25,107 nucleotides of DNA from an uncultured Faecalibacterium sp. (GTDB lineage: Bacteria > Bacillota > Clostridia > Oscillospirales > Ruminococcaceae), in NCBI GenBank assembly GCA_934539245.1, contig CAKTCK010000026.1, forward strand, positions 1 through 25,107, written 5' to 3'. Both the position numbers and the translations under genes were made by a program. Positions within the stretch are counted from its first letter, which is position 1. The number at the start of each line of letters is the position of its first letter. The notes beneath the pieces are model-generated. The model was given only the letters and a program-made list of their open reading frames with translations, had not been told where the DNA came from and did not search any database. Below are positions 14,213 through 22,233 of this stretch, in pieces.

Positions 14213-14241
14213 TTGACAACGCCGGGCTTTTCCCGTATAAT
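14213..14241 (+). promoter_or_regulatory. Perfect consensus promoter for tRNA-Gln
   Basis: TTGACA (14213-14218) and TATAAT (14236-14241) are exactly 17 bases apart, as expected of a strong stable-RNA promoter. The start would be near 14248. Confidence 0.92.
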
Positions 14242-14284
14242 AGCACACGTTGAGCGGCTCACCCCGCAAAACACAACAGAATAT

Positions 14285-14358
14285 TGGGGATTTGCATAGT
14301 GGTAGTGCGGTAGACTCTGACTCTACTTGTGGGAGTTCGATTCTCTCATCCCCAACCA
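14285..14358 (+). tRNA. tRNA-Gln (anticodon CUG)
   Basis: The acceptor stem TGGGGAT pairs with ATCCCCA, the D-arm is TTGCATAGTGGTAGTGCG, the anticodon arm GTAGA-CTCTGAC-TCTAC shows anticodon CTG, and the T-arm is GGGAG-TTCGATT-CTCTC. The discriminator is A and CCA is encoded (14356-14358). Confidence 0.94.
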
Positions 14359-14362
14359 GAAC

Positions 14363-14397
14363 AAAGCCATCTGAGGAAACTCAGGTGGCTTTTCTGT
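14363..14397 (+). terminator. Terminator of tRNA-Gln
   Basis: AAAGCCATCTGAG (14363-14375), a GAAA tetraloop and CTCAGGTGGCTTT (14380-14392) form a 13-bp stem with one G-U pair, followed by TCTGTTT. Confidence 0.88.
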
Positions 14398-14416
14398 TTA
14401 ATTATGATAGAAAGAG

Positions 14417-14457
14417 CGAACCCGGAAAGTCCGCAGGACTTTCCGGGTTCGCCTTTT
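14417..14457. terminator. Terminator of the 5'-nucleotidase gene, possibly bidirectional
   Basis: CGAACCCGGAAAGTCC (14417-14432), a GCA loop and 14436-14451 make a perfect 16-bp stem with CCTTTTT on the plus strand and a weaker T-tail on the minus strand. It lies 18 bases past the stop of the minus-strand nucleotidase gene and is a near copy of 10518-10553. Confidence 0.82.
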
Positions 14458-14474
14458 TCAAGGAAAATATATTT

Positions 14475-16235
14475 TTACAGAATGGTGATGCGGCCTGCGC
14501 CGTAGGACTGCTCGTAGTTGAGCAGGTAGCCGGGGTAAGCGGCCAGCGGGCTGTTGGCGCTGGACAGGTGCGGCAGACCAGCAGCATCTGCGCCGTCAAA
14601 GGTCATGGCGTAGGTAGCCATTACCAGATAGTCCTCGGACACATAGTCCTTGATCAGCTCTGCGCCGTCAAACATGGCAAAGCCGTCGCCCAGATTACGC
14701 AGAGTGTAGTTCATGCCGGCCAGCGCGTAGGTAGCGGCCGGGTCCAGCGGCAGATAGCTGCCGGAAGCCTTATCGTAGATCTTCACGTTCTGCACGCGCG
14801 GGGTGCCGGTGGCGCTGCCGATCCAAACGTTCTTCTCGTCGGTCTGCACGGTGTTGGGAATATCGGTGTGGATCTCGTAGGTAGCACCGGCCACCTGCAG
14901 GAAGCCGCCGTTCTCCTTGCCGCCCTCGCCTGCAAAGCGGGCTGCAAACTCCAGTGCGTCCTGGATCTGCTTGCCGGTGACCGACATCAGGCAGGCCACG
15001 TTGCCAAAGGGGCTGACCTGCTTGCAGGTCTTGAAGGTCCAGTCGCCTGCGGGCACATCGGCGCGGATGCCGCCGCCGTTCATGATGGCCACATCACAGT
15101 GCAGCTTTTCCACCTCGTTGAAGTAGGTGTAGATGCCGTCAGCCACAAAGTCGCCGAGGTTGGTCTCAGCAGAGCGGATGCGGCGCTTACCGGTGGCGGG
15201 GTCGGAAACATAGAAATCGCTGTCGCCCACAGCGATCTTCTCGCCCAGCATATCGTCCACGGTGTTCACCCAGCTGGTCTGCATGGCGGCGATGCCTGCG
15301 TCCATACCCTCGTGGGTGGGGATGAGCTTGGTGGTGATGGTGCCGTCCGCAGCAATGGTCATCTCGCCAACGTTGGCAAAGTAAGCGCCGGTCTGAGTCA
15401 GGGTGACAGCCTTGCCGGAGGCATCCTGCACCTGCTTGTTCTCCATTACGGTATGGGAGTGGCCGTCGATAAAGGCATCAAAGCCGCTGGTGTGGGCAAT
15501 GACCTCCTCACTGGTCCACGGAGAGGAAGAGGGGTCTACGCCCAGATGACCCAGACCGATGACCACATCTGCCAGAAGCTTTGCCTTATCAATGGCCTTC
15601 TGCACGGCGTCATAGAGCTTTTTGCCGTCCTCGCCGCCCTGAATATCGTAGATGTACTTGCGCTGTGCCTTATCCATAAAGTAGGCCGGGGTAGACTTGG
15701 TAAAGGTCTCGGGGGTGGTCACGCCCACAAAGGCAATGCGTCTGCCGCCGCGCACGAACACCTTGACGGAGGGCAGCACACGCAGCGTAGTGCGCAGGTC
15801 TACCCAGTTGCAGGACAGGTACGGGAAGTCTGCTTCCTTCATGATGGCCTTGGCGCGATCCATGCCGTAGTCGAACTCGTGGTTGCCGGGGGTGGCGGCA
15901 TCGTAACCGGCAGCGTTCATCAGCTTGATGATGGAAGCGCCCTCGTCCATGGAGCCGTAGGCAGTGCCCTGCACATGGTCGCCTGCGTCCACCAGCAGCA
16001 CGTCCTTACCGGCGTTCTGGTAGCTCTGCTTCAGGTCGGCAATGGCAGCATAGGTCAGCTTGGGGCTCTGCTTGTCGATGTAGGTATGGACATCGTTGGT
16101 GTACAGGATGGTGACGTCAGACTTATCACCAAGCCAGCAGGCCGATGCGGCAGGCGCACCGATGGCCATGGATGCAGCGGCAGCGGTCACACCAGCAGCC
16201 TTTAAAAAGCTGCGACGGGAAATAAGTTGTTTCAC
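14475..16235 (-). CDS. Exported bifunctional metallophosphatase/5'-nucleotidase with twin-arginine signal
   Basis: The protein (586 residues) is a UshA-type nucleotidase acting outside the membrane, releasing phosphate and nucleosides. The N-terminus KQLISRRSFLKAAG is a twin-arginine motif, followed by an Ala-rich hydrophobic stretch and ASA before Cys33, which fits signal peptidase cleavage. The metallophosphatase domain shows TNDVHTYID, DAGDHVQGTAYGS, PGNHEFDYG, IGLGHLGVD and DGHSHT. The C-terminal substrate domain has NLGDFVADGIYTYF, NGGGIRADVPAGDW and LGDGFAMFDG. I start at GTG 16235 because AAGGAGG is ten bases upstream and the signal then begins at residue 1; reading from farther upstream would bury the signal. 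No sortase or cell-wall anchor motif is present. Its own promoter is at 16312-16340. It would help purine salvage beside guaB-type synthesis. Confidence 0.92.
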   Translation of the reverse strand: MKQLISRRSFLKAAGVTAAAASMAIGAPAASACWLGDKSDVTILYTNDVHTYIDKQSPKLTYAAIADLKQSYQNAGKDVLLVDAGDHVQGTAYGSMDEGASIIKLMNAAGYDAATPGNHEFDYGMDRAKAIMKEADFPYLSCNWVDLRTTLRVLPSVKVFVRGGRRIAFVGVTTPETFTKSTPAYFMDKAQRKYIYDIQGGEDGKKLYDAVQKAIDKAKLLADVVIGLGHLGVDPSSSPWTSEEVIAHTSGFDAFIDGHSHTVMENKQVQDASGKAVTLTQTGAYFANVGEMTIAADGTITTKLIPTHEGMDAGIAAMQTSWVNTVDDMLGEKIAVGDSDFYVSDPATGKRRIRSAETNLGDFVADGIYTYFNEVEKLHCDVAIMNGGGIRADVPAGDWTFKTCKQVSPFGNVACLMSVTGKQIQDALEFAARFAGEGGKENGGFLQVAGATYEIHTDIPNTVQTDEKNVWIGSATGTPRVQNVKIYDKASGSYLPLDPAATYALAGMNYTLRNLGDGFAMFDGAELIKDYVSEDYLVMATYAMTFDGADAAGLPHLSSANSPLAAYPGYLLNYEQSYGAGRITIL

Positions 16236-16273
16236 AGGAAAACGACCTCCTTTTATTTTTGGCGTATCGCATT

Positions 16274-16298
16274 TGGGGCAGGCTCTTCCCTCCTGCCC
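16274..16298 (-). promoter_or_regulatory. Hairpin in the 5'-nucleotidase leader
   Basis: GGGCAGG and CCTGCCC at the ends of this stretch pair within the leader, between promoter and ribosome binding site. No T-run follows, so it is not a terminator. The remainder of 16236-16511 holds only this leader, the promoter and the oleate hydratase terminator. Confidence 0.45.
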
Positions 16299-16311
16299 TT
16301 TCAATAGCTCT

Positions 16312-16340
16312 AGCATAGCACAGAACGCCGCCGCAAACAA
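16312..16340 (-). promoter_or_regulatory. Promoter of the 5'-nucleotidase gene
   Basis: Minus-strand TTGTTT (16340-16335) and TATGCT (16317-16312) are 17 bases apart, with TGC before the -10. Confidence 0.6.
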
Positions 16341-16414
16341 GCCAAAATCATTCTTTTGGCACAAATAATTTTCACGTTCCGCTTTATTTTGACACACATT
16401 GTACCATTTTTACA

Positions 16415-16465
16415 CAAAAAGATCTCCCCGTGCCCTGTCGCAGAGCAGCGGAGAGGTCTTTTTTA
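16415..16465. terminator. Terminator of the oleate hydratase gene, bidirectional
   Basis: AGATCTCCCCG (16420-16430) pairs with CGGAGAGGTCT (16449-16459) with two non-Watson-Crick positions. Five A precede it (five T on the minus strand) and six T follow it on the plus strand. It separates oleate hydratase from the nucleotidase promoter. Confidence 0.8.
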
Positions 16466-16511
16466 GGGGGGTGTTGACCCGTTGCCGGGTCTATCGGAGG
16501 AGAGGGAAATA

Positions 16512-18284
16512 TCAGATGGCGTTATACTCCTTGAGGAACTTCTCAAGGTCGGTGCCCTCGATCTTCTTCAAAGCTTCCTTCAAAGCCAGACGCGGGATCA
16601 GCGGCAGATCCATGTCGGTGATCTTTTTGCCGTCGCGCAGCTTCACGGTGGCATCGATCAGGGCGCGTACATCGTAGGTGCTGCCCCAGACCTCGGGCAC
16701 GCCGCGGTCAATGTTCAGCAGGGTGTACACGGCCTCCATACCGGTGCGCATGGAGTACTCGGTGGTAAAGATGGTATCGCGGGCGGTCTCGGCAAACTGA
16801 CCGAGGAAGGCAAAGTTCACAGCACCCTCGGGCACAACATCGGGACGGTCGCCCAGAGCACGGGGCATAAAGAAGGCATCGATATAGGGCATCATCACAG
16901 GCACGGTGTTTGCGCTGTGCTCTGCCAGCTCAGCGATCTGATCCTCCGGCACACCGATGTGATACAGCCACTCCATGCAGATCTCGCGGCCGGTGCACTC
17001 ACGCATGGGCTTTTTGACGTAATCGCCGGGCTTATCGCTGAACAGGCCGTACACCCAGACGCACAGCTGGTTCTTGGGCTGATCCTTGAACTGCTGCTGA
17101 CGGTTCAGCGTCCAGCTGAGCAGCCAGCTGGAGTCCTTGACGGTGACGATGCCGCCGGTGACGGTGTGGCCGCTGAAGGGGTCGCGCTTGCAGATCTTGC
17201 GGATATACTGGGGGATCTTGTCGTCCAGTGTGGTGATGGTGGCGCTCTCCCAGTTGCTCAGTTCCGGCTCAGAACAGAACTTCTCCGGGTGACCGAAGGA
17301 GGGGTCCTGTGCGGCGATCTTCTTCCACAGATCCCAGCCGTTGCCGGGCTGGATGGTGGGGTCAAAGCCGGTGGCCTTATCCTGTGCGCCCACGGTGCAG
17401 CTTTCCACGCAGCCGCCGTTGGTGATGAACAGCAGATCGTTCTCGGTCAGATCGATGTTGGAAGTCTCGCCCTCGTGCTCCACGGTGACAGAGCTTGCCA
17501 GCTTGCGGCCCTTCTGGATATCAAACTTCACGTCCGTGACCTTGGTGTTGTAGTGGAACTGCACGCCAAAGCTTTCCAGATAGCGCACCATGGGCAAAAT
17601 GATGGACTCGTACTGGTTATAGCGGGTAAAACGCAGGGCGGTAAAGTCCGGCAGACCGCCGATGTGGTGGATATAGCGCTTGAGGTACAGCTTCATCTCC
17701 AAAGCGCTGTGCCAGTTCTCGAAGGCGAACATGGTGCGCCAGTACATCCAGAAGTTGGTGTTGAGCACCTCGTCATCGAAGAAATCGGTGATCTTTTTAT
17801 CCTGCAGCTGCTCGTCCGGGGTGAAGAACAGCTTCATGATCTCCATGGCACCCTTATCGGACAGGCCAAACTTGCCATCGGTGTGGGCATCCTCGCCGCG
17901 GTTGACGGTGGCACGGCACAAGGAGAAGTTGGGATCCTCCTTGTTCAGCCAGTAATACTCGTCCAGCACGCTGGCACCCTCGGTCTCCAGAGACGGGATA
18001 GAGTGCAGCAGATCCCACATGACCTCGAAGTGGTTGTCCATCTCGCGGCCGCCGCGCATCACATAGCCGATATCGTACTTGTAGCCATCGCAGGCACCGC
18101 CGGCCAGTGCGTTCTTTTCAAACACATGGACGTGCTCACCCTTCATCTGGCCATCGCGCACCAGATAGCAGGCAGCGGTCAGAGCTGCCAGACCGGAGCC
18201 GATGATATAAGCGGACTTATGATCCACGCCCTCCGGCTTTTTGGGGGTTGCAAAAGCTTCGTAGTTGCCACTGGAATAGTACAT
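16512..18284 (-). CDS. ohyA: Oleate hydratase (FAD-dependent, MCRA family)
   Basis: The enzyme adds water to the cis-9 double bond of oleate and linoleate to give 10-hydroxy fatty acids, a detoxification reaction in gut bacteria. The 590-residue length is normal. The FAD-binding site reads AYIIGSGLAALTAACYLVRDG (25-45) with the acidic FEK at about 55-57. RGGREMDNHFE (77-87) is the family's active-site loop. FDDEVLNTNFWMYWRTMFAFE, FTRYNQYESIILPMVRYLE, ITNGGCVESCTVG and LGQFAETARDTIFTTEYSMR are also typical. The ATG at 18284 follows GGGAGG by seven bases. It is monocistronic, with promoter at 18351-18379 and terminator at 16420-16459. No regulator gene adjoins it, so any induction by fatty acids must be controlled from elsewhere. 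Confidence 0.95.
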   Translation of the reverse strand: MYYSSGNYEAFATPKKPEGVDHKSAYIIGSGLAALTAACYLVRDGQMKGEHVHVFEKNALAGGACDGYKYDIGYVMRGGREMDNHFEVMWDLLHSIPSLETEGASVLDEYYWLNKEDPNFSLCRATVNRGEDAHTDGKFGLSDKGAMEIMKLFFTPDEQLQDKKITDFFDDEVLNTNFWMYWRTMFAFENWHSALEMKLYLKRYIHHIGGLPDFTALRFTRYNQYESIILPMVRYLESFGVQFHYNTKVTDVKFDIQKGRKLASSVTVEHEGETSNIDLTENDLLFITNGGCVESCTVGAQDKATGFDPTIQPGNGWDLWKKIAAQDPSFGHPEKFCSEPELSNWESATITTLDDKIPQYIRKICKRDPFSGHTVTGGIVTVKDSSWLLSWTLNRQQQFKDQPKNQLCVWVYGLFSDKPGDYVKKPMRECTGREICMEWLYHIGVPEDQIAELAEHSANTVPVMMPYIDAFFMPRALGDRPDVVPEGAVNFAFLGQFAETARDTIFTTEYSMRTGMEAVYTLLNIDRGVPEVWGSTYDVRALIDATVKLRDGKKITDMDLPLIPRLALKEALKKIEGTDLEKFLKEYNAI

Positions 18285-18350
18285 AAAAAAGCCTCCCTGC
18301 TTCAGCGTTTTGTTATTCACAGCCTTCATCGTGCTGTTCTCTATGGCAAC

Positions 18351-18379
18351 AGTATACCCCGCAAAGTGAACTTGAACAA
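18351..18379 (-). promoter_or_regulatory. Promoter of the oleate hydratase gene
   Basis: Minus-strand TTGTTC (18379-18374) and TATACT (18356-18351) are 17 bases apart, giving a leader of about 60 nt. The interval 18285-18652 otherwise contains only inverted repeats and the TSCPD terminator. Confidence 0.6.
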
Positions 18380-18492
18380 CAAACAAACCCCGCCCGGTGT
18401 ATAGATTTTTTACATCCTCCCCTATTTGCTGGAATTGCGTACAAATTGTGACATAAAAGCGAAGCGCAAGATCATTTAAAACACTCCCTCAA

Positions 18493-18536
18493 TAGTGCAA
18501 TGCCGGGCAGTCCGCAGGCTGCCCGGCATTGCACTA
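18493..18536. repeat. 18-bp perfect inverted repeat upstream of the oleate hydratase promoter
   Basis: TAGTGCAATGCCGGGCAG (18493-18510) is exactly mirrored by 18519-18536 around TCCGCAGG. Neither side has a clean T-run and no gene ends here, so it is not an ordinary terminator, although the CCGCAGG loop matches that of the stem at 14417. Confidence 0.85.
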
Positions 18537-18551
18537 ATTTAAAATAATTTT

Positions 18552-18578
18552 CCGCTATTCATGCCCAGAGCATAGCGG
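18552..18578. repeat. 7-bp inverted repeat
   Basis: CCGCTAT (18552-18558) and ATAGCGG (18572-18578) flank a 13-base loop, between the 18-bp repeat and the TSCPD terminator. Its role is unknown. Confidence 0.5.
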
Positions 18579-18603
18579 CGGGCATTCAAAATCGTCCCCG
18601 TGC

Positions 18604-18644
18604 AAAAAGAGAGCTGCCGCACAAAGCTCTGTGCAGCGGCTCTC
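18604..18644 (-). terminator. Terminator of the hydratase-PHP-TSCPD operon
   Basis: GAGAGCTGCCGCACA (18609-18623) pairs with TGTGCAGCGGCTCTC (18630-18644) with two G-U pairs, followed on the minus strand by TTTTT. The core GCCGCACA...TGTGCAGCGG is shared with the guaB terminator. Confidence 0.87.
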
Positions 18645-18652
18645 CGGTGGGT

Positions 18653-18916
18653 TTAGTTCATCTCTTCCAGAGCCTTTTTCAGGTTCTTTGCGATCTGGTC
18701 CGGGCAGCTGGTGCTGCGGAAGCCGCACAGCGTACCGTCCAAACGGGCAATGGCGTCCTCTGCCTTCATGCCGGTAAGCAGCTGGCAGATGCCCTTCAGG
18801 TTGCCGTTGCAGCCGCCAATCACCTCGATGGATGCAATGGTGTGGTCATCGTTCAGCACAAAGTTGGTCTGCTTGGAGCAGGTGCCCTTGTTCGGGAAGG
18901 AAAATTCCTTGCTCAT
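18653..18916 (-). CDS. TSCPD domain protein (TIGR03905-like)
   Basis: The 87-residue protein carries the TSCPD motif (STSCPDQIAKNL, 68-79) and conserved Cys at 13, 36, 44, 64 and 71, with IEVIGGCNGNLKGI in the middle. Small stand-alone TSCPD proteins are common in Clostridia and have no established function; the domain also occurs at the C-terminus of some vitamin B12-dependent ribonucleotide reductases. The spaced Cys suggest metal or iron-sulfur binding, which is an inference. The ATG lies five bases after the stop of the PHP gene and its ribosome binding site (GAGAGAGG) is within that gene's end, so it is co-translated with it. It is the last gene of a three-gene operon. Confidence 0.88.
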   Translation of the reverse strand: MSKEFSFPNKGTCSKQTNFVLNDDHTIASIEVIGGCNGNLKGICQLLTGMKAEDAIARLDGTLCGFRSTSCPDQIAKNLKKALEEMN

Positions 18917-18921
18917 GGTCT

Positions 18922-19782
18922 TTACGTCCTCTCTCTTTTACGTTTTTCGGCGATGGCGCGCAGCTGTGCTGCGGCTTCGTCCGGTGCGGTGCAGGTGCCG
19001 ATGGGGTGTGGATGCTTGTGGTTGCGGCCATGGAAGTCCGTGCCCGCAGTCGCCACAAGGCCGTATCGCTTGCACAGGGCAAGGCATTCGGCGCTGTCCT
19101 CCGCACTGTTGCTGGGGTGGTACACCTCTATGCCGTCCACCGCGCCCTCTGCCGCCAGTTCGCGCAGCAGGGGCATACTTTTATAGACCGTGGGGTGGGC
19201 AAACACCACCGCGCCGCCGCTGGCTTTAGCGGTAGCCAGCACCTGCCGCACCGGCAGATACTCCGGCGAGTGCAGCACGATGCCCCGGGGGTTCCACCCG
19301 AACAGCTTGTGGTAGGTCTCGCCGTAGATGCTGCCATCGGTCAGGCCAAGCAGTTCTAGCGCCTGCATCAGCCCGCTTTTGAACAGCACCCCGCTGGCCT
19401 TGGTGATCTCCCACGCAAGGTCGGTGGTAAATTGCGGGTACAGCTGCTCCAGCTCCTTTGCGCTCTGCAAAGCGCAGGCGTTGCGGCGCTCCTTCATGAT
19501 GGCGCAGTGCTCCCGCAGCGCCGGGCAGTCCACGTCCGGGTAGTAGCACAGCAGGTGCACCCGGTGCTGCCGCTCAAAATCGTAGCCAGTCAGCTCCACG
19601 GCGGGGATCAGCTCTACCCCGTCCTGCCCGGTGTGGGCGTAGGCGTACTGGGCGCTGAGCAGGGTGTCGTGGTCAGAAAGAGCGATGGCGTGCAGCCCGG
19701 TGCGGGCGGCGATGGACGCCAGTCGCTCGATGGGCACAGCACCGTCCGAGCAGGTGGAATGGATATGCAGGTCACAGGACAT
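18922..19782 (-). CDS. PHP domain metallophosphoesterase
   Basis: The 286-residue protein has the four metal-binding motifs of the PHP family: DLHIHSTCSDG (4-14), SDHDT (36-40), FAHP near the middle, and GTDFHG near the C-terminus. A central insert (HLLCYYPDVD and a helical stretch) is as in the YciV/TrpH group, several of which remove phosphate from 3',5'-nucleoside bisphosphates or act as 5'-3' exoribonucleases on short RNA. The exact substrate is not determined by sequence. It starts 14 bases after the hydratase stop, with AAGGAAG ahead of the ATG at 19782, and is followed by the TSCPD gene five bases later. The hydratase link is unexplained. Confidence 0.9.
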   Translation of the reverse strand: MSCDLHIHSTCSDGAVPIERLASIAARTGLHAIALSDHDTLLSAQYAYAHTGQDGVELIPAVELTGYDFERQHRVHLLCYYPDVDCPALREHCAIMKERRNACALQSAKELEQLYPQFTTDLAWEITKASGVLFKSGLMQALELLGLTDGSIYGETYHKLFGWNPRGIVLHSPEYLPVRQVLATAKASGGAVVFAHPTVYKSMPLLRELAAEGAVDGIEVYHPSNSAEDSAECLALCKRYGLVATAGTDFHGRNHKHPHPIGTCTAPDEAAAQLRAIAEKRKRERT

Positions 19783-19796
19783 AGCGGGTTACTTCC

Positions 19797-22073
19797 TTAG
19801 TGCTTATAGAAATTGATCAGGCAGCCGTCAGCCAAAATCTGGCGCTCGTCGGTGGTGAGCGGAGCCATGTACAGCTCAAACTCCTTGACGGTATCGCCCA
19901 GAACGTAGGCTTTGATGTTCTGCAGGTCGCCCTTGAGTGCTTCCCGCACATTGGGGATGAGCACATAGTCCCCCAGACCAAAGGGGGTGGCACCTGCCAG
20001 CTGCAGGGGCAGCATGCCCCAGTTGATCAGGTTGGAGCGGTAACGCTTGGTGGCGTACTCGGTAACGATATTGGCACCGGCACCCAGCACACGCTGGCAG
20101 CTGGCGGCCTGCTCACGGGCAGAGCCGTCACCGGGCTTGACTGCAAAGATGGTGGAGGCGATCTGGATATCGTCCCACTTCAGCTGCTCGCAGCCGGGCA
20201 CGGCGTTTACCTTTGCCAGCAGGGCGGCATCCCCTGCACCGGCACGGCGGGCAGTTTCCTCGGCCTGCACAGCCTTGGCGCGGCCCACGTACTCCGGGTC
20301 CTTGCGGCTGAGGGTGAACTCAGCCAGACCCAAGGGGTTCGAGCGGTAAGAAGAGGTCTCGCCGGAGGGGATCAGCTCATCGGTGGTAGTGACGGGGTCG
20401 GTGATATAAGAAGCCACCTTCAGCAGCAGATTGTCGCCCAGCGGTGCGATCTCCGGCCAGTCCTTGATGTTGGGGCCGAACTTGAGCAGAGCATCGTAAT
20501 CGCCCTTGCCAAAGCCCTGATACACGCGGGTATCGTAGCTGGAAGCATCGTACTGGTACTCCGGCACGGTGGGATCGTAATCAATGTCGGTGGCGGGGGT
20601 CAGGATGCCGCCGTTGGCGGTGGTGGCTGCAATGCTGCGGGCATCCATCAGTGCCACACCGGACAGCTGGCCGCTGCCGGGCTTGGAGCCCTCGCGGCTG
20701 GGGAAGTTGCGGGTGGTGTGACGGATGGACAGTGCGCCGTTGGCGGGCACATCGCCTGCGCCGAAGCAGGGGCCACAGAAGGCGGTGCGGATGGTAGCGC
20801 CGCTGGCCATCAGTTCACCGATAACGCCGGTGCGCACCAGTTCCATCATGATGGGCTGGCTGCCGGGGTAAACGCTCAGGGCGTAGTCGCCGCAGCCGCC
20901 GGTGTGACCCTTGAGGATGGAAGCAGCCTCGTAGATGCTGTCGTACAGGCCGCCTGCGCAGCCTGCAATCACGCCCTGATCCACACGCAGCTTACCGTTC
21001 TCGATCTTGCTGCACAGATCCAGCTGCACGTCCTTGCGGCCGATCAGCTTCTGCACATCCTGCTCGCAGGCGTGGAGGATGTCCTCCAGATTTGCGTTCA
21101 GCTCCTCGATGGTAAAGGCGTTGGAGGGGTGCATAGGAAGGGCGATCATGGGACGGATGGCAGAAAGATCCACCTCCACCACGCCGTCGTAATAGGCAAT
21201 GTCTGCCGGTGCCAGCTTTTTGTAGTCTGCTGCACGGCCGTGCACTGCCAGAAAACGCTGGGTGACTTCGTCGGTCTCCCAGATGGAGGACAGGCAGGTG
21301 GTCTCGGTGGTCATGGCATCGATGGCGTTGCGGGTATCCTGCCGCAGGGAAGCAATGCCGGGGCCCACGAACTCCATGACCTTGTTCTTGACGTAGCCGC
21401 TCTTGAACAGCTTGCCCACAAGGGCAATGGCTACATCGTGGGGGCCGCAGCCCGCCGGCAGACTGCCGGTCAGGTAGATGGCCACCACGCCCGGGCGGGC
21501 AACATCATAGGTGCGGCCCAGCAGCTGCTTTGCCAGCTCGCCGCCGCCCTCGCCGATCGCCATGGTGCCCAGTGCGCCGTAGCGGGTGTGGGAGTCCGAG
21601 CCAAGGATCATTTTGCCGCAGCCAGCAAAGCGCTCACGCATATACTGGTGGATGACTGCCATGTGCGGGGGCACAAAGATGCCGCCGTATTTCTTGGCTG
21701 CGGACAGGCCGAAGCGGTGGTCATCCTCGTTGATGGTGCCGCCCACAGCGCACAGGCTGTTGTGACAGTTGGTGAGTACATAAGGGATGGGGAACTTTTC
21801 CAGCCCGGAAGCACGGGCGGTCTGGATAATGCCCACAAAGGTGATGTCATGGCTTGCCATGGCATCAAACTTGATCTTCAGGTTCTCGGCATCGCCGCTG
21901 GTGTTGTGTGCCTGCATAATATTGTAGGCCATGGTGCCGGTCTTAGCCTTGGCAACGGCGGCGGCATCAAAGCCCTTTGCCGCCAGTGCAGCGGGTGCGT
22001 TGCCGTCTGCGGGCACCCACTCTCCGCGCACATAGTACGCGCCGCCGGTGCTGCATTTGATCATATCCAACAT
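19797..22073 (-). CDS. Aconitase-family iron-sulfur hydratase
   Basis: The 758-residue protein has the aconitase plan: [23 protein letters not shown] (157-179), IAGCAGG (369-375) and FCGPCFGAG (432-440), whose Cys372, Cys433 and Cys436 should hold the 4Fe-4S cluster, [10 protein letters not shown] (454-463), and a C-terminal swivel domain with [15 protein letters not shown]. It is shorter than AcnA (about 890) and belongs to the clostridial 'hydratase' branch of about 760 residues, whose substrate is usually not assigned; citrate/aconitate is the default guess. The ATG at 22073 is preceded by GAGAGGCG; 17 more codons upstream have no such site. It is first in an operon with the PHP and TSCPD genes. 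A palindrome over the start site at 22162-22177 may be an operator. Confidence 0.9.
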   Translation of the reverse strand: MLDMIKCSTGGAYYVRGEWVPADGNAPAALAAKGFDAAAVAKAKTGTMAYNIMQAHNTSGDAENLKIKFDAMASHDITFVGIIQTARASGLEKFPIPYVLTNCHNSLCAVGGTINEDDHRFGLSAAKKYGGIFVPPHMAVIHQYMRERFAGCGKMILGSDSHTRYGALGTMAIGEGGGELAKQLLGRTYDVARPGVVAIYLTGSLPAGCGPHDVAIALVGKLFKSGYVKNKVMEFVGPGIASLRQDTRNAIDAMTTETTCLSSIWETDEVTQRFLAVHGRAADYKKLAPADIAYYDGVVEVDLSAIRPMIALPMHPSNAFTIEELNANLEDILHACEQDVQKLIGRKDVQLDLCSKIENGKLRVDQGVIAGCAGGLYDSIYEAASILKGHTGGCGDYALSVYPGSQPIMMELVRTGVIGELMASGATIRTAFCGPCFGAGDVPANGALSIRHTTRNFPSREGSKPGSGQLSGVALMDARSIAATTANGGILTPATDIDYDPTVPEYQYDASSYDTRVYQGFGKGDYDALLKFGPNIKDWPEIAPLGDNLLLKVASYITDPVTTTDELIPSGETSSYRSNPLGLAEFTLSRKDPEYVGRAKAVQAEETARRAGAGDAALLAKVNAVPGCEQLKWDDIQIASTIFAVKPGDGSAREQAASCQRVLGAGANIVTEYATKRYRSNLINWGMLPLQLAGATPFGLGDYVLIPNVREALKGDLQNIKAYVLGDTVKEFELYMAPLTTDERQILADGCLINFYKH

Positions 22074-22161
22074 CTCGATTCGCCTCTCTTTTTGTATTTT
22101 CCCGCCCGCCGCAATTGCGGGCATTGCCCCGGCAGTGCAGAGTTCCCCTGCCCTGCCCTAT

Positions 22162-22193
22162 TACGGCATAAGCCGTATTTATCTGTTATTATA
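22162..22193 (-). promoter_or_regulatory. Extended -10 promoter and palindrome ahead of the hydratase operon
   Basis: Minus-strand TGCTATAAT gives an extended -10 (hexamer 22193-22188); the -35 is weak. The palindrome TACGGC-ATAA-GCCGTA (22162-22177) lies at about +4 to +19 of the transcript, a usual place for a repressor site or a leader hairpin. Confidence 0.6.
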
Positions 22194-22233
22194 GCATGAA
22201 AAGGCGAAAAGAAAAAGCACTTTTTATGAACCC

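Noticed and set aside
16236..16397. Longer start for the 5'-nucleotidase, adding 54 residues
   Set aside because: It would run through the promoter and leader hairpin and bury the twin-arginine signal; the GTG at 16235 has an ideal AAGGAGG.
19800..22199. Open frame of about 800 codons on the plus strand opposite the hydratase; similar long frames oppose pncB, guaB, scfB, the nucleotidase and oleate hydratase
   Set aside because: All are antisense shadows of confident genes caused by GC-rich third positions; no ribosome binding sites or family motifs.
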